A DNA stretch of 64,000 bases from Trogon surrucura (GCA_020746105.1 JAJGST010000022.1:1518276-1582275), one strand, 5' to 3'. Counted from the stretch's first letter, positions 11,214 through 22,102 are shown. Notes: generated from the letters alone by a model not told the origin. Numbers and translations are program-made.

Positions 11214-12520
11214 GATACAGCTGGTAATAATAAAGAAAAAGCTTCCATCATACAGCATTTTAACAGGACTCTGTGGTGGTGCAGCCTCCACAGGGCCACT
11301 CTCAGAGCCCCATTGTGCTGTTATCTTGGTAGCCAGGACCATTATCTCGGTTACAAATGCAGTGAATTGGGAGTCAGGCACTCTCTGGCCTCACCTGGGC
11401 CATCTGCTGCCTGCGACCTGGATGAGGGAACAGAGTGCACTGTCAGCAAGTTTGCTGATGACACAAAGCTGGGAGGAGTGGCTGACTCACCAGAAGGCTG
11501 TACTGCCATTCAGAGAGACCTGGACAGGCTGGAGAGATGGGTAGGGAGAAATTTTATGAAATACAACAAGGGCAAGTGTAGTCTTGCATCTGGGAAAGAA
11601 TAACCCCATGTGCCAGTATAGGTTGGGGACTGCCCTGCTGGAGAGCAGTGTAGGGGAAAGGGACCTGGGGGTCCTGGTGGACAGCAGGATGGCCATGAGC
11701 CAGCAATGTGCCCTCGTGGCCAAGAAGGCCAATGGCATCCTGGGGTGTATTAGAAGGGGAGTAGCTAGTAGGTCGAGAGAGGTTCTCCTCCCTCACCACT
11801 CTGCCCTGGTAAGGCCGCATCTGGAATATTGTGTCCAGTTCTGGGCCCCTCAGTTCAAGAAGGACAGGGAGCTGCTTGAGAGAGTCCAGCGCAGAGCCAC
11901 AAAGATGGTGAAGGGAGTGGAGCATCTCCCTTATGAGGAAAGGCTGCAGGAGCTGGGTCTTTTTAGCTTGGAGAAGAGGAGGCTGAGGGGTGACCTCATT
12001 AATGTTTATAAATATGTAAAGGGCGAGTGTCAGGAGGATGGAGCCAGGCTCTTCTCAGTGATATCCAGTGACAGGACAAGGGGCAATGAGTGCAAGCTGG
12101 AGCATAGGAGATTCTACAAAAACATTAGAAAAAACTTTTTCACTGTGAGGGTGACAGAGCACTGGAAAAGGCTGCCCGGAGAGGTTGTGGAGTCTCCTTC
12201 TCTGGAGACATTCAAAACCCATCTGGACGCATTCCTGTGTGACCTGCTCTAGGTGATCCTGCTCTGGCAGGGCAGTTGGAATAGATGATTATTTGAGGTC
12301 CCTTCCAACCCCTAACATTCTGTGATTCTGAGATTCTGTGATTCTGTGAATGGTACATCAAGATAAGCCCTGCATGCTTTGGGAGAAACTCCCTTTTTTG
12401 CTGTTATCTTGGTCTCAAGTGCTGTTATTTTGGTTGCAAGTGCAGTAGCCTGGATCTGGAGTGACCAGAGACCCCCTGGACATACCTGGGCCACCTGCTG
12501 CCTCGTTTGTATACCAGAGT
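11214..12520. repeat. Related sequences flanking the CR1 at 11419
   Basis: About 11295-11418 and about 12400-12510 are diverged direct repeats. Shared blocks include GCTGTTATCTTGGT, GGTTACAAATGCAGT versus GGTTGCAAGTGCAGT, and ACCTGGGCCATCTGCTGCC versus ACCTGGGCCACCTGCTGCC. They bracket the CR1 fragment. They may be two copies of an unnamed element, or arms of one element duplicated around the insertion. Confidence 0.5.
11419..12350 (+). mobile_element. CR1 LINE 3' fragment
   Basis: It starts at RT motif C ([11 protein letters not shown], near 11448) and runs through the C-terminal ORF2 region. The frame 11584-12252 has 222 codons including [20 protein letters not shown] and [20 protein letters not shown] and closes at the usual CR1 stop. 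The 3' UTR ends in GATTCTGTGATTCTGTG. One frameshift near 11580 separates the FADD region from the rest. It is 5'-truncated and inactive. Confidence 0.85.
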
Positions 12521-13618
12521 GACTCAGCACAAACTGCGGAGAATACTGACAAAAGCCAATCATCTCGAGATCCTATAAATAGTGATCCAAAAGTGAGACC
12601 CTTTGAGTCATTCTGAAAAGAAACTTGGGTTCGGAATGAGATGAAATATTATAAGCAAACCGATTCTTAAGTTATTTTGTCAATTCAAAGCACAAGGATT
12701 TGTGTGGTTATCAGAGCAGTGACAGGCAGTTAGCATTCCAACTTGCAAGAAAGATTAATTAAATTTGACTAATGCATCTCATTTCCCAGGCTTCTCAAGG
12801 CAGCAAGAAAGCTTATTATACAGTGCCAAACTTGAAAATAATGTAGCACATGTTACTTGTTGGACTAATGCTAATCAATTTGTGATATTAAGGAGAGGAA
12901 CTGTTAAGGAAAACCGACAAAGAACAGAAACATGAAAGCGAGTCTCGACAGTAATTCAACCTGAAAACTTTTCCTCTCTGTGTTCCACACATATATTACT
13001 CATATATCGTATATTACTGGTATATCATATAGCCCACATATACATTACCGATATATCACTGAACACAACAATTCCAATGCACATCTCTACAGACTGAAAG
13101 CAATCCATTGTGTGAGCATGATCCCTTGCTGAAAGATTAGGAAAACACTTGGATGGTGCTAGATAGGATGATATTTTAAAGCTACAATGATGAACAACAG
13201 GTTACTGTCTGTAAAACCTGGAGTTGCCATTTCCAAATATAGAAAAGAAAGTCATTGCAAAAAAAACCCTCAGCATTGTTAACTAGTTCAAACCTCAGAA
13301 GACACAAGTGAGAGGAATAAGCCATGCTACTGTGCCTAATGTATTAACAATGACATTGCTACTCTTTGTTACCTGTGAGCGTCAGTAAGGTAAACCATAA
13401 ATATTTAGACTAGCAAGGAAATGTGAGCAAGAAGAAAAATATGCCACAAGAAAAATATATCTTTAATCAACTAAAAAGATTTCCTTGAGTGAAGTAAGTA
13501 CATGTACTTCTTAAAAAGACAGAGAGATTTTAAAGCGTAACACTGAAAGTTAGCTACTGAGCCTGGAAAGCAAACACTATTAGTACAGTAAAATCAACGT
13601 GGTTCATAAAAAAGTGCA
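12521..13618. other. AT-rich DNA with no recognised feature
   Basis: This is nondescript AT-rich sequence. It includes a patch of imperfect ATATATC/ATATTAC short repeats at about 12990-13070. There is no coding frame of note and no LINE or LTR signature. Confidence 0.5.
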
Positions 13619-14091
13619 CCTTGTAAATGGAACTTTTATGCAAACCTCACCTTGTCACTGCCATTGCTGCAAATGTGATCTTGATGGATTAACTGGCATT
13701 GAAACGAAGTGCCAATGCTACCTACAAGAGAAGTGGGGGAGGGGAAGGAAAAAAAAATTCATTAAAATGAAAACCCAATTCCCTTGAACACTAAAATAAA
13801 TATAGACAAGTGTACCAGCCAGAAACTATTTTTACACAGCACAGATATTTACTTGCCAAACATCTATATCATCACACAGCTCTTATATTCAAGACAATAA
13901 GTAGCAGAGAGACATTTGTCAGTGTGCCAGCAATAACTTCACTGAGGTTATTGTTTTTAATGCTTAAAGATAGCAAAACCAGCACTGGTTCATCAATCCA
14001 AACCAAACATATGCAGTAAAATACATATGCACAAACTTAAGTAAGGACTAAGCTGTACTGAACCAAAATAAGGACTAAGCTGTGCCTCTGC

Positions 14092-14343
14092 TCTGCTCGA
14101 ATCGTCAGGGTGCATACAACAAAAGAGAAATTTCAGAAAGGTTATGAACAGATGTTCACGGATGAAATTTTCATAGTAACTGAGGTTGTGAGAAGGGGAC
14201 AGATACTCTTGTACTGCTTAATAGACTATGGTCATGAAGCAATCAAGGGGATATTTTATGTTGAAAAGAATGCTTGTAGACAAGGGTTTTTACATCACGC
14301 TGCGCAGCAATGCCAGTGCCAGAAATTTCCCATGAAACACTAG
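14092..14343 (+). pseudogene. Polinton/Maverick integrase C-terminal fragment
   Basis: The open stretch reads RIVRVHTTKEKFQKGYEQMF, then TDEIFIVTEVV and LIDYGHEAIKGIFYVEK. In Polinton and adintovirus retroviral-type integrases the C-terminal region has the pattern F-x-KGY, then (W/F)T-x-E-x-F-x-V, then Y-x-L-x-DY-x-x-E-x-I-x-G-x-FY. The match is by motif only. No DDE catalytic core was found upstream. A short duplication (TAAGGACTAAGCTGT at 14042 and 14069) precedes it. The frame stops at 14341. The reading direction agrees with the capsid-gene remnants downstream to 18374. Confidence 0.65.
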
Positions 14344-14430
14344 CTCGAACTTCACCTCACAGCTGGTGAGACCCCTGGAGCTCTGAGGCAAGGGGGAGGT
14401 GGGTCTTGCGGAAATACAGTACCCACACAT

Positions 14431-14612
14431 CTGAAATAACATTGACAAAGATACCATCTTTAAAATAGCACTGCGGGGCAAGACATGGCAGTATACTTTG
14501 TGGAAAGGCTGTTATCCAGGCCTCTCCATGTTGATGGAGATCAATCTTATTATGAATAATCTTATTAACCTCCGCAACAAAGCTTCAGCCACTGACTCTC
14601 CAGCAGTAAGCC
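14431..14612 (+). pseudogene. Possible Polinton penton N-terminal fragment
   Basis: One frame reads DTIFKIALRGKTWQYTLWKG and then CYPG before decaying. The spacing of an L-x-G-x-x-W-x-x-L block before a YP pair resembles the N-terminal region of penton-like minor capsid proteins in Polintons. The stretch lies between the integrase remnant and the penton C-terminal remnant, with an LTR inserted after it. About 90 bp of it (14431-14520) recurs inverted at about 25380-25468. The assignment is tentative. Confidence 0.4.
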
Positions 14613-14616
14613 TGGT

Positions 14617-15080
14617 TGTGGTTTAACTCCTACTGGCAGCTAAGCACCACACAGCCACTCACTCACAGTGGAATGGAAGGGTAAAAGTCCAAAACTCGTG
14701 AGTTGAGATAAAGAATAAGTAAAAAACCAAAAATACAAAAAGAAATACAACAAAGAAAAACCCAAGAAAAACAAGTGATGCAAAAACCCAGCAACTGCTC
14801 ACCACCAGCCAAACAATGCCCAACCAGTCTGCAAGCAATGGCAAACTTCCCCCCCCTCCCAGTTTTTATTGCTGAGCATGACATCATATGGTATGGAATA
14901 TCCCATTGGTCAGTTTGGGTCAGCTGTCCTGGCTGTATTCCTTCCCAACTTCTTGCACGCCCCCAGCCTGCTCACTGGCAGGGCAGTGTGTAAAGCAGAA
15001 AATGCCTTGATGTTGTGTAAGTACTGTTCAGCAATAGCTAAAACATGAGTGTGTTATCAACACTGTTTTCACCACAAGTC
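14617..15080 (-). mobile_element. ERVL-type LTR inserted in the Polinton
   Basis: On the minus strand it starts near TGTGGTGAAAACAGTGTTGA, passes CCATACCATATGATGTCATGC, AGCAATAAAAACTGGG and TTATCTCAACTCACGAG, and ends GGAGTTAAACCACA. That is the arrangement of a common avian ERVL LTR. The end points are approximate and I did not find a convincing target duplication. It separates the two penton-like pieces. Confidence 0.7.
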
Positions 15081-15186
15081 CAAAATGTAGCACCATAGGA
15101 GCTACTATGAAAAAAAAAAAACACAACTCCACCCAGGACATTGGTCTACCATCCTGTCATAAGGAAAACAAAGCTTAAAGCGAATG

Positions 15187-15553
15187 AAAATCCTTGACGC
15201 TTTTCCTACAACTGGGGAAATAGAACATATTTTGGGGTCTTCTCCAGGGATTGCTGCCTTTGTGGCAGACATCACTGGAGGGTTTAACTTGCTCTGCCTC
15301 TACACAGACTTTGTAGAGCGCTAGCTTGTTGGGGACGTTTTGTTTTCCCTATTGCACTGTGTTCCAACCAGCAGTAATGACAATGAGACTGTTACAGCGA
15401 CATATGATAAACCGCACTGTGCCAGTAAACTGCCAGAACATCGACACAATCAGCATTGAAATAAAGACTGACCAAAACAATCATGTCTCACTGTGCTTTG
15501 TGAAGGTGACTGTGAAGTTGCATCTGTGGACCCAGAAGTCTCTGAAATTTTAG
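15187..15553 (+). pseudogene. Polinton penton-like minor capsid, C-terminal remnant
   Basis: One frame reads GGFNLLCLYTDFVER, then a TAG at 15322-15324, then LVGDV. A second frame carries RLLQRHMINRTVPVN, DTISIEIKTDQNNHVSL and FVKVTVKLHL to the stop at 15551. The pattern matches the C-terminal half of penton-like minor capsid proteins of Polintons and adintoviruses: an LYVYCD-like strand followed by VGD, then an I-x-I-x-(I)-x-x-D block and K-V-x-V-x-L-H. At least one stop and one frameshift show it is dead. It directly precedes the small virion-protein remnant. Confidence 0.72.
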
Positions 15554-15605
15554 AAACCATTCCAAATAGGTAGTGATAAAGAACTATGAGGAACTGGCCT
15601 TGTAC

Positions 15606-15857
15606 ATGAATTAATACAGAGCCCAGGCTGACAATGGTCTCCCTGGTTTTCAAGGCATTCCTGTGATGTATGGGATGGACACTGGAGGTATATTCCATAG
15701 CCTGTTTAGAAAGGTCATTCTGTTTTTGAAAAGGGGTTTGGAAATTGTTAAGCCATATGTTAAAAGCATCATTCAAGACATGGCAACAAATGTGTTCGGG
15801 TGCATTTCCAAGAACCTCCCGGACAAGCCAGAAACGCCAGCAAAGCAGGAGGTCTGA
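15606..15857 (+). pseudogene. Polinton/adintovirus small glycine-rich virion protein remnant
   Basis: From ATG 15606 the frame reads MN, a TAA at 15612-15614, then YRAQADNGLPGFQGIPVMYG, MDTGGIFHSLFRKVILFLKR, GLEIVKPYVKSIIQDMATNV, ending at 15857 (about 83 codons). A GLP motif near the start, then a GG-I/L-F-x-x-L-F-R stretch and an amphipathic helix rich in K, is typical of the small protein encoded between penton and hexon in adintoviruses and Polintons. The gene order here agrees. The early stop and later decay make it a pseudogene. Confidence 0.75.
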
Positions 15858-16090
15858 AGGTTTGATTATATTCAAAGAAAGAGCTTTAAAAGAGAGAGAG
15901 ATGCTTCATGCCCCCAGAGGGAAGGCTGACCCCAGCCCCTTAAAAGAAATAGGATGGGTGGTGCCAGGCAGCAGTCTGACTAGGGCAGGAAGAAGAAAAA
16001 GAACAAGACAGGCTGAATGGTGTAAAATAAATGGAAAACCCAAAGAATGGGGGCCCATTCTACTTCTAGAAAAGGGGCTATATTTTGACA

Positions 16091-16241
16091 GGGATACCTT
16101 TTGTTCACAGCTCCTCAGAAGAATGTATCAGTTCTGAGCCGGATTTGTTTGAAGTGTCTCCGCTTTTAGCTATCATGGAGCCTACATCTCTGGACTTATT
16201 CATAGCTGGGAATGGAAAAGATACCACAAATATGAACAATC
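16091..16241 (+). pseudogene. Polinton hexon-like major capsid, N-terminal remnant
   Basis: The frame reads PFVHSSSEECISSEPDLFEV and later TSLDLFIAGNGKDTTNMNN. An S-E-E-C-x-x-S-E-x-D-L-F opening followed some 30 residues later by a (V/I)-x-G-x-G-x-D block is characteristic of the double-jelly-roll major capsid of Polintons and adintoviruses. About 15 codons between the two blocks look lost. The frame is cut at 16241 by a CR1 insertion and resumes at 18242. Confidence 0.75.
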
Positions 16242-18195
16242 ATAGAATCATAGAACAGTTTTGGTTGGAAGAGACCTTCAAGATCATCGAGTCCAACCTT
16301 TGCCCTAGCCCTATCAACACCAACAAACCATGTCCCTCAGCACAACATCTACCCGTCTCTTAAACACCTCCAGGGATGGCGACTCAACCACCTCCCTGGG
16401 CAGCCTGTTCAATGGCTGACAAACATTTCAGTAAAGAAATTCTTCCTAATACCCAACCTGAACCTCCCCTGGTGCAATTTAAATCCATTTCCCCTCGTCC
16501 TATCACTCTCCCACAGCATCCTCATTGGTAAACTGAGGAAGTGTGGTCTGGATGACCAAGTAGTCAGGTGGGTCGCTAATTGGTTGAAGGGAAGAAGCCA
16601 GAGAGTTGTGGTCAATGGGACTGAGTCTGGCTGGATGCCTGTGTCTAGTGGGGTCCCTCAGGGGTCAGTGCTCGGGCCGGTGCTCTTTAATATATTTATC
16701 AATGACCTGGACGAGCGATTAGAGAATGTTGTCAGCAAGTTTGCTGATGATACGAAATTGGGAGGAGTGGTTGACTCACCAGAAGGCTGTGCAGCCATTC
16801 AGAGAGACCTGGACAGGCTGGAGGGCTGGGCGGGGAGAAATCTTATGCGGTTCAACAAGGGCAAGTGTAGAGTCTTGCACTTGGGAAAGAATAACCCCAT
16901 GTGCCTATATAGGTTGGGGACTGCCCTGCTGGAGAGCAGCGCAGGGGAAAGGGACCTGGGGGTTCTAGTGGACAGCAGGATGCCCATGAGCCAGCAATGT
17001 GCCCTCGTGGCCAAGAAGGCCAATGGCATCCTGGGGTGTATTAGAAGGGGAGTAGCGAGTCGGTCGAGAGAGGTCCTCCTGCCTCTCTACTCTGCCCTGG
17101 TGAGGCCGCATCTGGAATATTGTGTCCAGTTCTGGGCCCCTCAGTTCAAGAAGGACAGGGAACTGCTGGAGAGAGTCCAGCGCAGAGCCACAAAGATGGT
17201 GAAGGGAGTGGAGCATCTCCCTTATGAGGAAAGGCTGAAGGAGCTGAATCTCTTTAGCTTGGAGAAGAGGAGGCTGAGGGGTGACCTCATTAATGTTTAT
17301 AAATATTTAAAGGGGGAGTGTCAGGAGGACGGAGACAGGCTCTTTTCAGCGGCGTCCACTGACAGGACAAGGGGCAATGGGTGAAAGCTGGAACATAGGA
17401 GGTTCCATAAAAATATGAGAAAAAACTTTTTTACTGTGAGGGTGACCGAGCACTGGAACAGGCTGCCCAGGGAGGTTGTGGAATCTCCTTCTTTGGAGAC
17501 ATTCATAACCCGCCTGGACGCGTTCCTGTGCGCTCTGCTGTAGGGTCCTGCTCCCGCAGGGGGGTTGGACTAGATGATCTTTGAGGTCCCTTCCAACCTC
17601 TAACATTCTGTGATTCTGTGATTCCACTAGGGAGAACAGACCAACCCCTGCCTCGCTACAACCTCCCTTCAGGTAGTTGTGGAGAGCGATAAGGTCTCCC
17701 CTCAGTCTCCTCTTCTCCAGGCTAAACAGCCCCAGATCTCTAAGCCTTTCCTCATACGACTTGTGTTCTAAGCCCTTTCCCACCTAGGCAGCCCGCCTCT
17801 GTACTCTCTCCAGCACCTCAACGTCCCTCTTGTAGTGAGGGGCCCAAAACTGGACACAGTACTCGAGGTGCGGCCTCACCGAAGCCGAGTAGAGGGGAAT
17901 GATCACCTCCCTGCTCCTGCTGACTACACTGCTCCTGATTCAGGCCAGGATGCCGTTGGCCTTCTTGGCCACCTGGGCACACTGCTGGCTCCTGTTCAGC
18001 TGGCTGTCCATCAACACCCCCAGGTCCCTCTCTGCCTGGCAGCTCTCCAGCCACTCTTCCCAAGCCTGTAGTGCTGCTGGGGGTTGTTGTGGCCAAAGTG
18101 CAGGACCTGGCATTTGACCTTATTGAAACTCATGTGATTGGCCTTGGCCCAGTGATCCAGCCCATCCAGATCCCTCTGTAGAGCCTCCCTGCCAT
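16242..18195 (-). mobile_element. CR1 LINE split by a second CR1
   Basis: A minus-strand CR1 has its 3' tail at 16242-16252 and reads to 16511 (C-terminal end). It resumes at about 17626 (GGAGAACAGACCAACCCC) and continues to about 18195. The gap is filled by a plus-strand CR1. This older CR1 sits inside the Polinton hexon remnant. The same subfamily is at 2229. Confidence 0.83.
16512..17625 (+). mobile_element. CR1 LINE fragment with RT catalytic box
   Basis: The frame 16584-17384 (266 codons) carries [52 protein letters not shown] (the RT motif C aspartates) and the C-terminal region [20 protein letters not shown]. Motif A lies upstream of the truncation, so no complete RT is encoded. A stop at 17382-17384 precedes the normal end. 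The 3' end is (GATTCTGT)n near 17610-17622. Confidence 0.85.
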
Positions 18196-18241
18196 ACTCT
18201 GCTATACCTTTGCTGCAAGTTCTCTAAAAGATGCTGGGTCC

Positions 18242-18374
18242 AACTGTGGCGCCGGTGAGGTGTCCATGGGACTGGCAAATTACCTGTTGGCCTCTGTTTT
18301 CAGTCATCTGGACATTATGCCACAGGACCAAGTAATAAGCCAGACTAACAACTGCTGTCCCTATCGCACCTTCA
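18242..18374 (+). pseudogene. Polinton hexon-like major capsid, continued
   Basis: One uninterrupted frame reads VSMGLANYLLASVFSHLDIM and then PQDQVISQTNNCCPYRTFNR. The block NY-x-x-x-S-(I/V)-FS-x-(V/L)-D-(V/I), then (I/V)-SQ-(S/T)-x-N-x-x-PYR, is a conserved core region of Polinton/adintovirus hexons. It lies on the far side of the CR1 nest at 16242-18195, in the orientation and order expected from the piece at 16091-16241, which strengthens both calls. A short CR1 piece follows at 18375. The ATPase, protease and DNA polymerase B genes of a full Polinton are not visible. Confidence 0.78.
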
Positions 18375-18485
18375 ATAGAATCATTTAGGTTGGGAAAGAC
18401 CTTTAAGATCATCAAGTCCAACTGTAAACCTAACACTTCTAAGTCCACCAGGTAAAAAGTGTGAACCCAGTGCTCCAGCATGGGT
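18375..18485 (-). mobile_element. CR1 3' end fragment
   Basis: AATAGAATCATTTAGGTTGGGAAAGACCTTTAAGATCATC is the reverse complement of a CR1 3' end. It abuts the Polinton hexon remnant. The fragment is short and old. Confidence 0.7.
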
Positions 18486-19489
18486 CCTTTCCACAGGATA
18501 CAGTCACTACTTTACTTAAACAAAAAATTGTCAGACATTACAATTGCTTTCAATATTTTTTTCTTGTTTTTAAAGTAGTAAGTCAAGAATCATATGTGAG
18601 TTTTGGTTAATTGGTGTGTACATTCACTTTGCCGTAAACTCATTTTGTTCAAGGACGTGATCTTCAAAGTTAATTGTTCAGAAAAGTTTTAAACCGCTTT
18701 GGCCAGTGGTGGTTCCATCTTGGAGCTGACTGGAACCAACTCTGTCCAACATGGACGCAGTTCCTGTTCTCTTCTCACAGAAGCCCCCCTGCAGCCCCCT
18801 CCCTGATTCTGCTGTCAAAACCATGTCACATAAAGGCGATACAGTTTCACAGGGGTTTTTATTGCTATTATTTTGGTCTATGTTGTAAGAATGAAATAAC
18901 ACCAGTTTTATTTAGGACAACACAGTTTTTCATGTAGATATAGTTTTACATTTTGAAAGCTTCACTGTTAATTCAAACATCAGTCATTATTTTGCTTCAT
19001 ATTCTTTCCGATATTGTTTACAGAGGAATACTTGCTCAAGGTACTAGAAATGGTAGAAGGGTTTTTCACCTTTGGGTACAGTAATTTCTCTCAAGACTAG
19101 GTTGACAGACATCCAAAATAATTATTAGACGTGTGGCCAGTACAAAATGAAAGTGGGAGCCTCCATTTAATTCATAAAGGAGATGCATGCACATTGCAAA
19201 ATCCACTAAAGCGACCCCCATACCACCTATGGTAAATTCTGTGGAATTTAATTTATAATTGTTATATAGGAAGGGAATTATAGTTATAATTGTGGTGTAC
19301 CTGGGTATAAGGGCTGTGCTTGTGTGTAGAGCCAGTGGGCCTAGCCATCAGTTCCCTGGATAGTCCAGGAGCTTACCACCTAGTCTCTGCTACTTGAGAC
19401 AATGGACTGACTTGAAACAAGGTGATTGGTAACTCCTCACCCCTTCACAGCAAAGCATTTGACTAATTGTTACAGGACCTCTCCCAGTG
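18486..19489. other. AT-rich DNA, no recognised gene
   Basis: This is nondescript sequence within the left arm, mirrored at about 58130-59134. It includes a short open frame near 18674-18937 with no protein features. Nothing further is supported. Confidence 0.45.
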
Positions 19490-20470
19490 GGAATGTCAGC
19501 CCAGGAGGCCCGACAGCCTGGCCTCGGTGCTAGGAGCAGATCATCTTGAGTGCCATCGCACAGTACGTACAGGACAATCATGTGATCAAGTTCATTCAGC
19601 ATAGGTTTATGAAAGGCAGGTCCTGCTGGACTAACCTAATCTCCTTCTATAACAAGGTGACCCGCTTGGTGGATGAGGGGATGGCTGTGTGATTCTGTGA
19701 TTCTGTGGATGTTGTCTACCTGGACTTTTGTAAAGCCTTTGACACCATTTTCCACAGCATTCTCCTGGAAAAAAACTGGCTGCTCGTGCCTTAGATGGGC
19801 GTACTCTTTGCTGGGTGAAAAACTGGCTGGATTGCCTGGCCCAAAGAGTGGTGGTGAATGGAGTTAAATCCAGCTGGCAGCTGGTCAAAAGTGGTGTTCC
19901 CCAAGGCTCAGTATTGAGGCCAGTTCTGTTAAAAATCTTTATCAGTTATCCTTCCAGTACCTAAAGAAAGCTGGAGAGGGACTTTTTACAAGGGCATGTG
20001 GTGATAGGACAAGGGTAATGGCTTTAAACTGAAAGAGTGTAGATTTAGATTGGATACAAGGAAGAAATTCTTCACCGTGAGGGTGGTAAGGCAGTGGAAC
20101 AGGTTTCCCAGAGAGGTTGTGGATGTTCCATCCCTGGAAGTATTCAAGGCCAGATTGGATGAGGCTTTGAGCAATCTTGTGTAGTGTCTTTAAGGCCCCT
20201 TCCATCCCAAACCATGATTCTATGATACTGTGATTCAGTGCACCCTCAGTAAGTTTGGAGATGACACCAAGTGGGGTGAGAGTGTTGAGGTTGCTCAGAG
20301 AGGTGGTGGAAGCCCCATCCCTGGAAGTTTTTGAGGCCAGGCTGGATGGGGCTCTGAGCAGCCTGATCTAGCGGGAGATGTCCCTGCCCATGGCAGGGGG
20401 GTTGGAACTAGATGATCTTTAAGGTCCCTTCCAACCCTGACAATTCTATGATTCTACGATTCTATGATCT
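19490..20470 (+). mobile_element. CR1 fragments (mosaic)
   Basis: RT sequence around 19540-19960 ([21 protein letters not shown], then [15 protein letters not shown] near 19705, then [20 protein letters not shown] near 19850) joins directly to a 3' end at about 19965-20240. A second 3' end follows at 20241-20470 with (TTCTATGAT)n. Internal deletions and a GTGATTCTGTGATTCTGTG intrusion at about 19690 break the frame. It is inactive. Confidence 0.75.
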
Positions 20471-21740
20471 GCTTGAGTGTAGGAAGGCTCTACAGAGATC
20501 TGGACAGGCTGGATGGGCTAAGGCCAGTTGTATGAGGTTCAGCAAGGCTAAGTGTCAGGTCCTGCACTTGGATCACAGCCACCCCATGCAGTCCTACAGG
20601 CTTGAGGAAGAGTGGCTGGAAAGCTGCCTGGTGGAAAAGGACCCGGGGGTGTTGGTCAACAGCTGAGTGTATCAGAAATAGTATGACCAGCAGGACTAGT
20701 GAAGTGATCGTGCCTTTTTACTTGGCACTGGTGTGGCCACACCTTGAATACTGTGTGTCGCGGGTTAGGGCTGGGCCAGCCACTAACACGGGCAGACGCT
20801 CTCTAACCCACTCTTCCCCCCTCCTCCCAAACGGGAAGAGAAAAGGGAATGAGGCAGAGAGACTTACGGATTAGAGGAGGAAAAAAACTAGAACAGCTTT
20901 AATGAAAATAATGGGAATAATGGTAAAACGATAAAAGTAAAGAATTATATACAACTATAGATAGTAGCCCGATATCAAACCCGACTCCCTCCCCCGATAG
21001 AAATCACCACTGGTGCTGCAGAGCAGGAGGCACTGGGGAAGCCCCAGGCTCAGCAGCAGCAGGAGCTGGATACAGGGAGCTGGATTCGGGAACTCAGGAT
21101 CCGGATCAAAAGCAGGAGGTCAGATGGAGTCCTCTCTGGACACCGGCCATTGCAGAAAAAGGGCGAACAAAAAGCAAAAAAGGGACAAAACTCTCGTGAT
21201 CACTCAATTTATACTGGATATGACGTATATGGGATGGAATACTCTCGTTGGTCACCTGTCCTGTCTGTTACCCCCCGGAGGTGCCACCTTTTGCTTCCTT
21301 GTGCCCCCCTCTTACTACCCGGCACCCCCAGCGTGGCACCCAAGAGCCAGCAGTGGCCTTGGTCACTAGAGGAATAAGTATCAGCAAGAGCCTTTCTGCA
21401 CACCAGTCCCAGGCAGTGACTGTAAACATCAGGTGTTATCACTGCCAGTAGCACACACTGTCTGCAAAAGCATGCTGCTGACTTCAGAAAGTGCAGCCTT
21501 TTAGAAGACACTAAACTGGAAAGCAAAAGTCACTAAACAGGACTGGGTTTTTAGCTAAACCCAGGACACTGTGTTTAGTTTTGGGCCCCTAACTACAAGA
21601 AAGACATTGAGGTGCTGGAGCAGGTCCAAAGAAGAGCTGTGAAGCTGGTGAAGAGTCTAGAGAACAAGTCTTATTAGGAGTGGCTCAGGGACTTGGGGTT
21701 GTTTAGCCTGGAGAAAAGGAGGCTCAGTTTTAATCCCTCT
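20471..21740 (+). mobile_element. CR1 fragment split by an LTR
   Basis: CR1 C-terminal sequence at 20471-20755 ([10 protein letters not shown]) resumes at 21574 (TTTAGTTTTGGGCCCCT) after the LTR at 20756-21568 and runs to about 21738 (GGAGAAAAGGAGGCTCAG). The split codon context shows one original element. Confidence 0.8.
20756..21568 (-). mobile_element. Solo LTR, 813 bp, ERVL-like
   Basis: It reads TGTCGCGGGTTAGGGC to CCCAGGACA on the plus strand. It is flanked by CTGTG at 20751-20755 and 21569-21573, a perfect 5-bp target duplication in the surrounding CR1. A TATA-like motif (on minus, CAGTATAAATTGAG) lies near 21210. It is the mirror of 56054-56866. Confidence 0.85.
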
Positions 21741-22102
21741 TTTTTTTTTTTTAAATGAAAGAATATTTAAGAACACATCTTTTGGTTATGCACTCCCTCC
21801 TCAAATAATCCCATAATTGTATTTTTGGAAAGGAAAAAATAGCCCCAAAAAATGGTTGAATCTCCCTGTTAGTCTGAACAACCCTCACGCATGATTTCAA
21901 TACACTGAAATTATTAAATTTTACAGACTACTTAATAGTAGATAATTTTAATAAATGGCCATCAAACCTAGATAGATTTTTAGCTTGAACCTAAAAAATT
22001 GATATCAGTTGCAAACTACAAGAATTGATCCAGCTGTCACAGCTTATTTAAAACTGTTAGAATTTGTTCTCACAAGCAGGCTTCGAAGTGAGTCTAGATT
22101 TC
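21741..22102. other. AT-rich DNA, no feature
   Basis: This stretch contains a T-run near 21750 and nondescript AT-rich sequence. Nothing is recognised. Confidence 0.45.

Noticed and set aside
13599..13787. A small cysteine-rich secreted protein (HCHCCKCD)
   Set aside because: There is no signal peptide or family match, and the frame ends in low-complexity K-rich sequence. It is likely chance.
14659..14887. Hydrophobic short frames as membrane peptides
   Set aside because: They come from T-rich antisense sequence of an ERVL-type LTR and differ between arms through a homopolymer indel.
16584..17384. Functional reverse transcriptase in the arms
   Set aside because: The element is 5'-truncated and lacks RT motif A, with an early stop at 17382.
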